Assembly: GCF_047250365.1 (NCBI RefSeq)
Contig: NZ_JBLBVL010000001.1
Coordinates: 496,001-560,000 of the forward strand
Direction of reading: 5' to 3'
DNA: 64,000 nt
Source: Thaumasiovibrio sp047250365
GTDB lineage: Bacteria > Pseudomonadota > Gammaproteobacteria > Enterobacterales > Vibrionaceae
A program made the position numbers and the translations under genes. Shown one piece after another: positions 26,568 to 34,314 of the stretch. The stretch's first letter is position 1. Every line of letters begins with the position of its first letter. The notes beneath the pieces were generated by a model. It worked only from the letters and a program-made list of their open reading frames with translations, made no database searches and was not told the DNA's origin.

Positions 26568-27764
26568 ATGTCTAAGCTGGTTTTAGTACTTAATTGCGGT
26601 AGTTCTTCTTTGAAATTCGCAGTTGTTGACGCTGTATCGGGTGATGAGCATCTAACAGGTCTGGCAGAATGTTTACACCTGCCAGAAGCTCGTATCAAGT
26701 GGAAACTAGATGGTAAGCACGAAGCACAACTAGGCGACGGCGCGGCACACGAAGCTGCACTAAAGTTCATTGTGGACACCATTCTAGCATCTAAGCCTGA
26801 GCTAGCAGCTGACGTTGCTGCTATCGGTCACCGTGTTGTTCACGGCGGCGAAAAGTTCACTGCTTCAGCATTGATCACTGATGATGTGCTTAAAGGTATC
26901 GAAGATTGTGCAACGCTTGCACCTCTTCATAACCCAGCCGCAATCGAAGGCATCAAAGCGGCACAAGCTGCTTTCCCTGCACTGAAAAATGTTGCTGTAT
27001 TCGATACTGCTTTCCACCAAAGCATGCCTGAAGAGGCTTACCTATACGCTCTACCATACAACTTGTATAAAGAGCACGGTATTCGTCGTTACGGTATGCA
27101 CGGTACTTCTCACCTATTCATCTCTCGCGCAACAGCAGAAGTTCTAGGTAAAGAAGAGAAAGACCTAAACATCATCAACTGCCACCTAGGTAACGGCGCA
27201 TCTGTATGTGCTATCAAAGGCGGTAAGTCTGTAGATACCTCTATGGGTCTTACTCCTCTTGAAGGTCTAGTGATGGGTACGCGTTGTGGTGATATCGATC
27301 CTGCGATCATCTTCCACCTACACGACGCACTAGGTTACTCTGTTGAAGACATCAACACCATGCTAACCAAAGAGTCTGGTCTTGCTGGTCTAACTGAAGT
27401 GACATCAGACTGTCGTTTCGTTGAAGACAACTACGGTGAGAAAGAAGAAGCAACGCGTGCGATGGACGTATTCTGTCACCGCCTAGCGAAATACATCGCT
27501 TCTTACACTGCAACACTTGACGGCCGTCTAGACGCTATCGTCTTCACTGGCGGTATCGGTGAGAACTCTGGCCCTATCCGTGAGATGGTTCTAAACCGTC
27601 TTGGCGTACTAGGCTTTGAAGTTGATGGTGACGCGAACCTGAAAGCACGTTTCGGCGGCGAAGGCAAGATCACATCTGACAACAGCCGTATCCCAGCATT
27701 CGTTATCTCTACTAACGAAGAACTGGTTATCGCAGAAGATACAGCGCGCCTAGCTGACATCTAA
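26568..27764 (+). CDS. ackA: Acetate kinase
   Basis: A 398-residue kinase that makes ATP and acetate from acetyl phosphate. The N-terminal LVLNCGSSSLKF phosphate motif, the AIGHRVVHGGEKF block, RRYGMHGTSH, and the GLVMGTRCGDIDPAI and TGGIGEN motifs are all intact. Codon use is strongly biased as in pflB, fitting high expression. A terminator between ackA and pta (27780-27807) means pta receives less read-through, or has its own promoter in the 98-nt gap. Confidence 0.98.
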   Translation: MSKLVLVLNCGSSSLKFAVVDAVSGDEHLTGLAECLHLPEARIKWKLDGKHEAQLGDGAAHEAALKFIVDTILASKPELAADVAAIGHRVVHGGEKFTASALITDDVLKGIEDCATLAPLHNPAAIEGIKAAQAAFPALKNVAVFDTAFHQSMPEEAYLYALPYNLYKEHGIRRYGMHGTSHLFISRATAEVLGKEEKDLNIINCHLGNGASVCAIKGGKSVDTSMGLTPLEGLVMGTRCGDIDPAIIFHLHDALGYSVEDINTMLTKESGLAGLTEVTSDCRFVEDNYGEKEEATRAMDVFCHRLAKYIASYTATLDGRLDAIVFTGGIGENSGPIREMVLNRLGVLGFEVDGDANLKARFGGEGKITSDNSRIPAFVISTNEELVIAEDTARLADI

Positions 27765-27779
27765 TCGAAACAATTAAAA

Positions 27780-27807
27780 CGGCTGGCTATTAGCTGGCCG
27801 TTTTTTT
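27780..27807 (+). terminator. Terminator between ackA and pta
   Basis: A 9-bp stem starting CGGCTGGCT with two G-U pairs, a 3-nt loop and seven T residues, 15 nt after the ackA stop. It probably lowers pta expression relative to ackA. Confidence 0.88.
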
Positions 27808-27862
27808 AACTAATCTTTAGTGATGTCATGTCACTTAATACGGTAGTAAAGAGGAGTCTCCT

Positions 27863-30013
27863 GTGCCCCGTACTATTATGCTAATTCCAGTTGGTTCTGG
27901 CGTTGGTCTTACCAGTGTCAGCCTTGGCGTACTGCGTGCAATGGAACGCAAAGGTGTTCGCGTTTCTTTCTTCAAACCAATCGCTCAACCACGCCACGGT
28001 GGTGAAGCGCCTGATTTGACAACAACCATTATCCGTAAGAACAGCGACATGCAAATCGCTGAACCTTTCTCGATGGGAAGCGCAGAAGAGTTGATCCGTA
28101 ATGATCAGAGCGATGTTCTACTCGAAGATATCGTCGCTCGCTTCAAAGAGTCCACAAGTGACGCTGAAGTAGCGCTCATTGAAGGTTTGGTATCAACCAG
28201 CAAGCACCCGTTTGCAAACCAAATCAACTTTGAAATCGCAAAAACTCTGGATGCTGAAATCGTTTTGGTTATGGCGCACGGAACGGACAACTCATCTCAG
28301 CTTAAAGAGCGCATTGAGGTGGCATGTTCAAACTTTGGCGGCATTAAGAGCAAGCAAATTGGCGGTGTTATCGTCAATAAGCTAAACGCACCTGTTGATG
28401 CAGAAGGCCGTACTCGTCCAGATCTTTCTGAAATGTTCGACGAAGCAAAACAAGCGGTTAAGACCGACGTCGAAGTGATGGAAGTGTATAGCACCAGTCC
28501 AATCCGCGTACTTGGCGTTGCGCCATGGACACCTGACTTAATTGCGACCCGCGCTATCGACATGGCTCAGCACTTAAACGCAGAGATCATTAACGAAGGC
28601 GAAATTAAAACTCGTCGCATCAAGAGCATTACTTTCTGTGCGCGTTCAATCCCTCATATGGTTGAACACTTCCGTCCAGGTTCACTACTTGTGACGTCTG
28701 CTGACCGTCCTGATGTTATCGTTTCAGCTTGTCTTGCTGCAATGAACGGCGTAGAGATTGGCGCACTGCTACTAACTGGCGGTTATGAGATCCCTGAGGG
28801 CGTTCAAGAGCTGTGCCAACGCGCTTTTGAAACTGGCCTACCTGTTATGACCGTAAAAGGTAACACTTGGCAGACCTCTTTAAATCTACAAAGCTTCACA
28901 CTAGAAGTTCCTGCCGATGATAAAGAGCGTGTTGAGTTCGTTAACGAATACATGGCGAGCCATGTTAACGGCGATTGGATCGAGTCACTCACTGAAGGCT
29001 CTGCACGTGAGCGTCGTCTAAGCCCACCTGCATTCCGTTACCAACTGACTGAGCTTGCTCGTCGTGCCGCGAAACGTATCGTTCTTCCAGAAGGTGATGA
29101 ACCTCGTACGGTTAAAGCGGCGGCAATCTGTGCTGAACGCGGTATTGCTGACTGTGTACTTCTTGGTAACCCTGAAGAGATCAAGCGTGTTGCTGAACAG
29201 CAAGGTGTTACTCTCGGTGCTGGCGTTACCATCATCAACTCTGAAGAAGTACGTGAAAACTACGTCGCTCGTCTAGTTGAACTACGTGGCGCGAAAGGCA
29301 TGACCGATGTCGTTGCACGTGAAAAGCTGCAAGATTCTGTTTTCCTAGGCACTATGATGCTTGAAAACAATGAAGTTGACGGCCTTGTTTCTGGTGCCGT
29401 TCACACCACCGCGAACACGATTGTTCCTCCGTTCCAGATCATTAAGACAGCACCAGATGCCTCTATCGTATCGTCAGTATTCTTCATGCTACTGCCTGAT
29501 CAAGTACTGGTTTACGGTGACTGTGCCATCAACCCAGATCCAAATGCTGAACAGCTTGCAGAGATTGCAATCCAATCAGCGGATTCTGCGAAAGCGTTTG
29601 GTATCGACCCTCGCGTTGCAATGATCTCATACTCTACCGGTACATCTGGTAAAGGTGCTGATGTTGATAAAGTACGTGAAGCAACCCGTATCGCACAAGA
29701 GAAACGTCCTGATCTTATCATTGATGGTCCTCTTCAGTACGATGCGGCGATCATGGAAAACGTTGCTGCTTCTAAAGCGCCTAATTCACCAGTAGCGGGT
29801 AAAGCGACTGTCTTCGTATTCCCTGACCTAAACACAGGTAACACGACTTACAAAGCGGTACAACGTTCAGCGGAACTAGTCTCTATTGGTCCTATGCTAC
29901 AAGGTATGCGTAAGCCAGTTAATGACCTGTCTCGTGGCGCATTGGTAGACGACATTGTTTATACTGTTGCTCTAACAGCTATTCAGGCTAAACAAGCAGA
30001 AGAGAACGCGTAA
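27863..30013 (+). CDS. pta: Phosphate acetyltransferase, long three-domain form
   Basis: A 716-residue enzyme that interconverts acetyl-CoA and acetyl phosphate, feeding AckA. Domain order: an N-terminal BioD-like P-loop domain (degenerate start MPRTIMLIPVGSGVGLTSVSLG), a central DRTGG domain (about 225-335) and the C-terminal catalytic PTA_PTB domain from about 390 (RRAAKRIVLPEGDEPRT...; SYSTGTSGKGADVDKV; PVAGKATVFVFPDLNTGN). Length matches E. coli Pta (714). GAGGAG ribosome site about 8 nt before the ATG. Ends with a strong terminator. Confidence 0.98.
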   Translation: MPRTIMLIPVGSGVGLTSVSLGVLRAMERKGVRVSFFKPIAQPRHGGEAPDLTTTIIRKNSDMQIAEPFSMGSAEELIRNDQSDVLLEDIVARFKESTSDAEVALIEGLVSTSKHPFANQINFEIAKTLDAEIVLVMAHGTDNSSQLKERIEVACSNFGGIKSKQIGGVIVNKLNAPVDAEGRTRPDLSEMFDEAKQAVKTDVEVMEVYSTSPIRVLGVAPWTPDLIATRAIDMAQHLNAEIINEGEIKTRRIKSITFCARSIPHMVEHFRPGSLLVTSADRPDVIVSACLAAMNGVEIGALLLTGGYEIPEGVQELCQRAFETGLPVMTVKGNTWQTSLNLQSFTLEVPADDKERVEFVNEYMASHVNGDWIESLTEGSARERRLSPPAFRYQLTELARRAAKRIVLPEGDEPRTVKAAAICAERGIADCVLLGNPEEIKRVAEQQGVTLGAGVTIINSEEVRENYVARLVELRGAKGMTDVVAREKLQDSVFLGTMMLENNEVDGLVSGAVHTTANTIVPPFQIIKTAPDASIVSSVFFMLLPDQVLVYGDCAINPDPNAEQLAEIAIQSADSAKAFGIDPRVAMISYSTGTSGKGADVDKVREATRIAQEKRPDLIIDGPLQYDAAIMENVAASKAPNSPVAGKATVFVFPDLNTGNTTYKAVQRSAELVSIGPMLQGMRKPVNDLSRGALVDDIVYTVALTAIQAKQAEENA

Positions 30014-30085
30014 GCGCGGTCTTATCGATAACGAGTATCCTCGACGCTTTGCTTATCGAAACCTTGTGCTAATGAAGAAACAAAA

Positions 30086-30119
30086 GCCCCATCGCAAACC
30101 ATACGATGGGGCTTTTTTA
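30086..30119 (+). terminator. Terminator of pta
   Basis: A 10-bp stem AGCCCCATCG / CGATGGGGCT, 9-nt loop, A4 before and T6 after. Converges with the LuxR-type gene ending at 30133 and may terminate both. Confidence 0.93.
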
Positions 30120-30132
30120 TGACTTGTATTAC

Positions 30133-30777
30133 CTAAATATTGGCATCCCGTTGAGCCTGCCTCACACAACGAATCGCCTCGCGTCGACAGTGAACATTCA
30201 TCTTTTTATATAATTTATAGATATGCGTCTTTACAGTACTCTCGGCAACAAATAATTCCTCTGCTATCTCTTGATTCGATTGACCACAAACTAAACGATC
30301 GAGAATTTGCTTTTCACGCTTGGTCAAATCGTCTAACACTGGCGTATCCGGCATAACTTGATCGCGGTAATAACAGATCAACTGTGTCATAAAATTTCGG
30401 GGTAACCACATATCGCCATCCAAGACACTACGCACACAACGTTCAAGATGTTCAAGCGGCGATGACGTCATCAGAACCCCTTTTAACTGCTTGCAAATAA
30501 TCAGCTTTTCCAGCACCAAGCTTTCTGGGGTGTTAAATAAAACAAGGTCAAAATCCAATGTTTCAGCATGAAGAACATCAACAACAGACTGTTCTTCCAA
30601 ACAGGTGTAGTCTGCCAAAACAACAGAATACTCATTTAATCTGGTGGGGTTTTCTATCGCATTTAGCGCCATATGTTGAACATGAGAAATATTGCACTTC
30701 TTCAACTCCTGTTGCATTAAACGCGTCTGGATATTCATGTTACCCAAAATCAAAACCGTTCGAGAACCCATTATCAT
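30133..30777 (-). CDS. VpsT/CsgD-type LuxR family transcriptional regulator
   Basis: A 214-residue regulator from the ATG at 30777; the frame stays open further upstream, but the N-terminal receiver fold starts at SRTVLILGNMN. It has a receiver-like domain (residues 5-120), WLPR at 124-127, and a LuxR HTH at 151-214 (LTKREKQILDRLVCGQSNQEIAEELFVAESTVKTHIYKLYKKM). In VpsT the motif W[FLM][TS]R at this place binds cyclic di-GMP; here the third residue is Pro, closer to CsgD. Proteins of this type control biofilm matrix and pili. It is convergent with pta, and 200 nt separate it from a second family member, which lies before the pilus operon it may control. Confidence 0.85.
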   Translation of the reverse strand: MIMGSRTVLILGNMNIQTRLMQQELKKCNISHVQHMALNAIENPTRLNEYSVVLADYTCLEEQSVVDVLHAETLDFDLVLFNTPESLVLEKLIICKQLKGVLMTSSPLEHLERCVRSVLDGDMWLPRNFMTQLICYYRDQVMPDTPVLDDLTKREKQILDRLVCGQSNQEIAEELFVAESTVKTHIYKLYKKMNVHCRREAIRCVRQAQRDANI

Positions 30778-30978
30778 TACATCACCACTTACAAAACAAG
30801 GTTTATACAAACCTGATTCATTTCTACCCCTTACATATTTGCCTATAACGCCACATTTGCCACACTGGAAATGTATCTTAAGTGATACTTGATATGATGC
30901 TGACAGTATCAATATTTTTTGTCTTTGATAATCAGTTGATTACTAAATGCCTCTCCGGTTACTACGCAGCAAGCCTCT

Positions 30979-31467
30979 TCAACAAAGGAAAATTCGCTGC
31001 TTAGCTTTTCTCAGCTCTCGAATCTCGGTAACTGAACATATCCGCTTTTTTCCAATACGGCGCCCCTCCAATAGCGCTTGTTCGAGTAGTTGACGTGACA
31101 ACCATAAACGCCCATGCAACACGACCTCTTCTATCGCCCTTAATAGCATCATTGGCGTATCATCATCATAAACAATCCCCATGACATGAGGCCAAGAAAG
31201 CAGCTCTTTCGAACTAACCTTTCTATTTACATTGAATAAAATGATTTTTCCCTGCTCTGAAACAGTGATCAATAACTCCCTGATTACTGGAAGTTCTATA
31301 TCTTCATAATTAACAAGAAGCAAATCGTACTCTTTCAACTTACGTACAATATCAGTTCGATATATGGGAGAGCTCACCACATCGATAAAGTCTAACTTTT
31401 GTAACTGCTTCATTATTAATCCATCAATTAGGCAGCTTTCACCTAATACGCAGACAGACCAGTCCAT
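30979..31467 (-). CDS. VpsT/CsgD-like receiver protein lacking its HTH domain
   Basis: A 162-residue protein with the receiver-like fold of VpsT/CsgD regulators (MDWSVCVLGESCLIDGLIMKQL... to AIEEVVLHGRLWLSRQLLEQAL). WLSR at 122-125 exactly fits the VpsT cyclic di-GMP motif W[FLM][TS]R. The protein then ends where the LuxR HTH should begin (SVTEIRELRKAKQRIFLC, stop). In the same frame after the stop are 11 more codons (RGLLRSNRRGI) vaguely like GLSNREIA before a second stop, suggesting a decayed HTH. It may be a pseudogene, or a working ligand-sensing partner that dimerises with the full regulator next door. Divergent from the pilus operon, with 193 nt between. Confidence 0.7.
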   Translation of the reverse strand: MDWSVCVLGESCLIDGLIMKQLQKLDFIDVVSSPIYRTDIVRKLKEYDLLLVNYEDIELPVIRELLITVSEQGKIILFNVNRKVSSKELLSWPHVMGIVYDDDTPMMLLRAIEEVVLHGRLWLSRQLLEQALLEGRRIGKKRICSVTEIRELRKAKQRIFLC

Positions 31468-31660
31468 AAGTAGCTCCTACATACAATACTATTTTTCATC
31501 GGCTAATAGTCATTAACTTATAATTTGGCTTGCCTCCGATTACAAGGCAATGCCTATAAGCAAGGCACTTATTTAGCACTTACGTAAGCTATTCATACCT
31601 TAGTCATCCTTTTTATTTCGAATCTAGGTGTAGTTTTAATTCGTGACCAACATAACGAAG

Positions 31661-32167
31661 ATGTTAACGATGAATGGTGATGAACTAACAAGAGCAATTA
31701 AGCAACACTGCAAAACTCTATTTTGTATTGTAAGCCTTTTTGCTATTTCATATGCCCAAGCACAGGCTAATAATTTTGTATCCCTTGACTTGACAGGAAA
31801 AATAGAGAGTCATTGCGATATAACTTATCACAAGCAAGAGCTCGGTAACATCTTTGAAAATCAGAATCAAAAAGTTGGCTTTGATGTAAACTGCAACTCA
31901 CCATTTGAAATATCCATTTATTCTAAGAATGGCGGATTAAAAAGAGGAAGAGAGATAATCACATATGACATCAACGTAAATATAGATAATAAAAAGAAAA
32001 TATACCCAAGCAAACAGCTCACAAACTCTAAATCGTTAAGCTATGACATAAATAAAAAATTTTTAACGCGTGGCAGCTTGTCATTTGAAACAAACAGCAC
32101 GCCTATTTTCGCAGGAAAATATTCAGATACATTAATTGTATCTTTTGTTCCTAAATTAACGCTCTAA
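31661..32167 (+). CDS. Fimbrial subunit-like secreted protein
   Basis: About 168 residues from the ATG at 31661; a GTG at 31643 and an ATG at 31670 are alternatives and none has a strong ribosome site. A signal segment (TLFCIVSLFAISYAQAQA) precedes a beta-rich domain with a cysteine pair (SHCDITY ... VNCNS), the usual disulfide of pilin-type Ig folds, and LTGKIESHCDIT resembles N-terminal pilin strands. The gene is AT-rich and Asn/Lys/Ser-rich, unlike its core-genome neighbours. First gene of the chaperone-usher operon, so a minor subunit or tip protein is likely. The family is not recognised with confidence. Confidence 0.6.
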   Translation: MLTMNGDELTRAIKQHCKTLFCIVSLFAISYAQAQANNFVSLDLTGKIESHCDITYHKQELGNIFENQNQKVGFDVNCNSPFEISIYSKNGGLKRGREIITYDINVNIDNKKKIYPSKQLTNSKSLSYDINKKFLTRGSLSFETNSTPIFAGKYSDTLIVSFVPKLTL

Positions 32168-32264
32168 CGAACTTAACCGTATTTTCAGATATTGCTTGTA
32201 AGTAAGCAATTCGTCGCACCAAATAGCTTTACAGCTATACTCAAAAGTAAGATGGAGTTTTACC

Positions 32265-32795
32265 ATGAAAAAGTACGTAATGTTATTGGCAATACCTTTT
32301 GCAGCTTCGGCTATGGCTGGCGGTTATGGTTACGACCTTCCTGATCCTGAAGCTAAAACGTTCCACCTTTTTGGTTATGTTCCGCCCGTTTGTGAATGTG
32401 TTCTTGATGATGATAACTCGTACATCAGCTTAGGTGACCTAACTAGCGATTATCAAAAAGAAATTACAGGCACACTAGTATGTAATGCTGCAGATGGTGT
32501 TGATGTCACGATCACCAGTGCTTACAGCGGCCTAATGAACCATTACAACTACTCAGATGTTATTGATTATAAAGCAAGAATGAGTGGACTTGGTGGTGGA
32601 GCACTGGTACTAAATACAAATGGGGCAACAACATACGCTGAGAAATTAGATGTTCCTGCTTCTCACGCACTTGCAACCACAGGGAAAGATTGGACGCTAA
32701 CCATCGATGCGTCAGAAACTGATGCTAAGTACTATGGTTACTACCATGACTACCTAACTGTTGATATCAACCCTGATTGGAATGCATACGACTAA
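32265..32795 (+). CDS. Probable major pilin-like subunit of the chaperone-usher locus
   Basis: A 176-residue secreted protein with a clear signal peptide (MKKYVMLLAIPFAASAMAGG) and a beta-rich mature domain. Cysteines occur as C-E-C (VPPVCECVLDDD) and one more in TGTLVCNAADG, a pilin-like disulfide arrangement. Low in Lys/Arg and rich in Tyr, Asp and Gly. A GGAG ribosome site precedes the ATG. A hairpin between this gene and the first chaperone gene (32819-32835) would raise its transcript over the rest, as expected for a main structural subunit. Assignment as pilin rests on position, size and signal peptide, not on family recognition. Confidence 0.6.
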   Translation: MKKYVMLLAIPFAASAMAGGYGYDLPDPEAKTFHLFGYVPPVCECVLDDDNSYISLGDLTSDYQKEITGTLVCNAADGVDVTITSAYSGLMNHYNYSDVIDYKARMSGLGGGALVLNTNGATTYAEKLDVPASHALATTGKDWTLTIDASETDAKYYGYYHDYLTVDINPDWNAYD

Positions 32796-32818
32796 ACTAA
32801 ATCTACACTTATGTTCTA

Positions 32819-32835
32819 GAGGGGCCTAGCCCCTC
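32819..32835 (+). terminator. Intra-operon hairpin after the pilin-like gene
   Basis: A 7-bp perfect stem GAGGGGC / GCCCCTC with CTA loop, followed by TTCGTT. Weak T tract, so partial termination or mRNA protection is more likely than a full stop. Confidence 0.65.
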
Positions 32836-32871
32836 TTCGTTAGCGATTTAATAAGATAGGAGGTACGGTTT

Positions 32872-33609
32872 ATGTGGCGATGGATCTTAGCAACTATATT
32901 CTTCTCGCAATCGGCTATAGCATTCAATGTTGCCCCAATTATTGCTGAAATATCGCCTGCAGGAGCAGCAGCGCAACAAATATATACGGTTGGAAATACA
33001 CGCGATAAAGAAATTGATGTCAGTGTCACCCCCTATTATTTCCTTCTTGATAACGGTGAAGGAGAGCCGCGTATTGCAACTGAAGAATTTCTAATTATTC
33101 CAGATACACTTACGGTTCAACCAGGGGAAAGCCATGCGGTGCTAGTCAAGTACATTGGTGACCCAACGAAAGCACTGTCCGTCACTTATCGTATCAGTTT
33201 CGAAGAGATAAATAACATTGTTGATGAGCAAGATAAAATCATCGGTGACAAGCCAAACAGTAAGGAGGACTCTGAGTTAGATCTGTCGTTCAAGCTACGA
33301 TATGGTGCGATGCTCAGCGTAATTCCAACAGATGCAAAAGGCAATATTGAAGTAGATAACGTGACCACCAATAAAGATGGAAACTATGTCATTGATATCA
33401 CTAACAGTGGCACAAGATTTGTTTTACTCAGTCAAACGCGTTGGAGCATTAAAACTGACAACACCCGCAGCACTAAGACATATAATGCTGATAAGCTGGG
33501 TGAATTTATTAATATCAACTATTTTCCACCAAAAACATCAAAAAGACTGATCCTAAATAAGAATTTTGACCATAATATAAGCAATATCACTTCAATATCA
33601 ATTGAATAG
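32872..33609 (+). CDS. Periplasmic pilus chaperone (first of two)
   Basis: A 245-residue protein with a signal peptide (MWRWILATIFFSQSAIAF) and a PapD-like two-Ig-domain layout. Evidence: NVAPIIAEISPAGAAAQQIYTVGN (first strand region), VTPYYFLLDNG, TLTVQPGESHAVLVKYIG (the F-G part of domain 1) and a second domain ending PPKTSKRLILNKNFDHN. Such chaperones donate a strand to nascent pilins in the periplasm and hand them to the usher. AGGAGG ribosome site about 8 nt from the ATG. It is 9 nt upstream of a second, divergent chaperone gene. Confidence 0.75.
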   Translation: MWRWILATIFFSQSAIAFNVAPIIAEISPAGAAAQQIYTVGNTRDKEIDVSVTPYYFLLDNGEGEPRIATEEFLIIPDTLTVQPGESHAVLVKYIGDPTKALSVTYRISFEEINNIVDEQDKIIGDKPNSKEDSELDLSFKLRYGAMLSVIPTDAKGNIEVDNVTTNKDGNYVIDITNSGTRFVLLSQTRWSIKTDNTRSTKTYNADKLGEFININYFPPKTSKRLILNKNFDHNISNITSISIE

Positions 33610-33618
33610 GATTGCCTT

Positions 33619-34314
33619 ATGGTAAGGATACTCATATTAATTGGCGTTATGATACCTACATTGGCTTGGGGGCTAGAGATCTCCCCCTTAGTCAGTGAAC
33701 TAAACCTCGACAAAAAACAACAGTATCAAATCCGTGTCTCCAATAACGACAGCCAACCTGTAACCATTAGTACATTAGTTAAACAACTCCAATTTGACGA
33801 CCAGAGCTATGCGCTTGCTGAAGAGAGTAGTGATCACATCGACACTGTTCCTGCCGCATTTACATTAGAGCCCGGCGGCAGTCGTCAAGTGCTGGTTATT
33901 GCTCATCCAACAGAACATCAACAATCTCAAAGCTACGCCATTGTCTTCTCCAATGAACTCCTCGACAGCCAGAGTGTCGACTCTTCGATCACAATGCAAG
34001 TTAACTACAATGCTATCTTGCACACCTATAAGAACACGCACAATGCCACCATATCCGACGCGACTCTGCCTGTCACCGCAAGTAATAATCAATGGCAGTT
34101 TAGTGTTACCAATCAAGGCAATCGCTATAGCCAACTCAGTAATTACGACCTTGAGTTAATATCAAGCAGTGGTGAGCGTCTCATTTTAGCATCTGACGCC
34201 ATTAAAGCTGATGGCCTTGACGTCTTTTTCCCTCCAAAACAAAAAAGAGACGTCACGTTAAATAGCACCACCATTCCATTAAGTGATATCGTTCAAGTTA
34301 GGTTATTAAAATAA
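33619..34314 (+). CDS. Periplasmic pilus chaperone (second of two)
   Basis: A 231-residue chaperone-like protein with a signal peptide (MVRILILIGVMIPTLAWG). The start LEISPLVSELNLDKKQQYQIRVSNNDSQPVTISTLV, AAFTLEPGGSRQVLVIAHP and the PPKQKRDVTLN ending fit the PapD-like/alternate chaperone fold. It differs clearly from its neighbour, so the two probably serve different subunits, for example main pilin versus tip. The stop codon overlaps the usher gene start by 1 nt (TAATG arrangement), so translation is coupled. Confidence 0.72.
   Translation: MVRILILIGVMIPTLAWGLEISPLVSELNLDKKQQYQIRVSNNDSQPVTISTLVKQLQFDDQSYALAEESSDHIDTVPAAFTLEPGGSRQVLVIAHPTEHQQSQSYAIVFSNELLDSQSVDSSITMQVNYNAILHTYKNTHNATISDATLPVTASNNQWQFSVTNQGNRYSQLSNYDLELISSSGERLILASDAIKADGLDVFFPPKQKRDVTLNSTTIPLSDIVQVRLLK

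Noticed and set aside
30778..30912. Upstream extension of the VpsT/CsgD-like regulator to 30912
   Set aside because: The extra 45 residues (with GKCGVIGKYVRGRNESG) do not fit the family N-terminus, and the receiver fold begins right after the ATG at 30777/30771.
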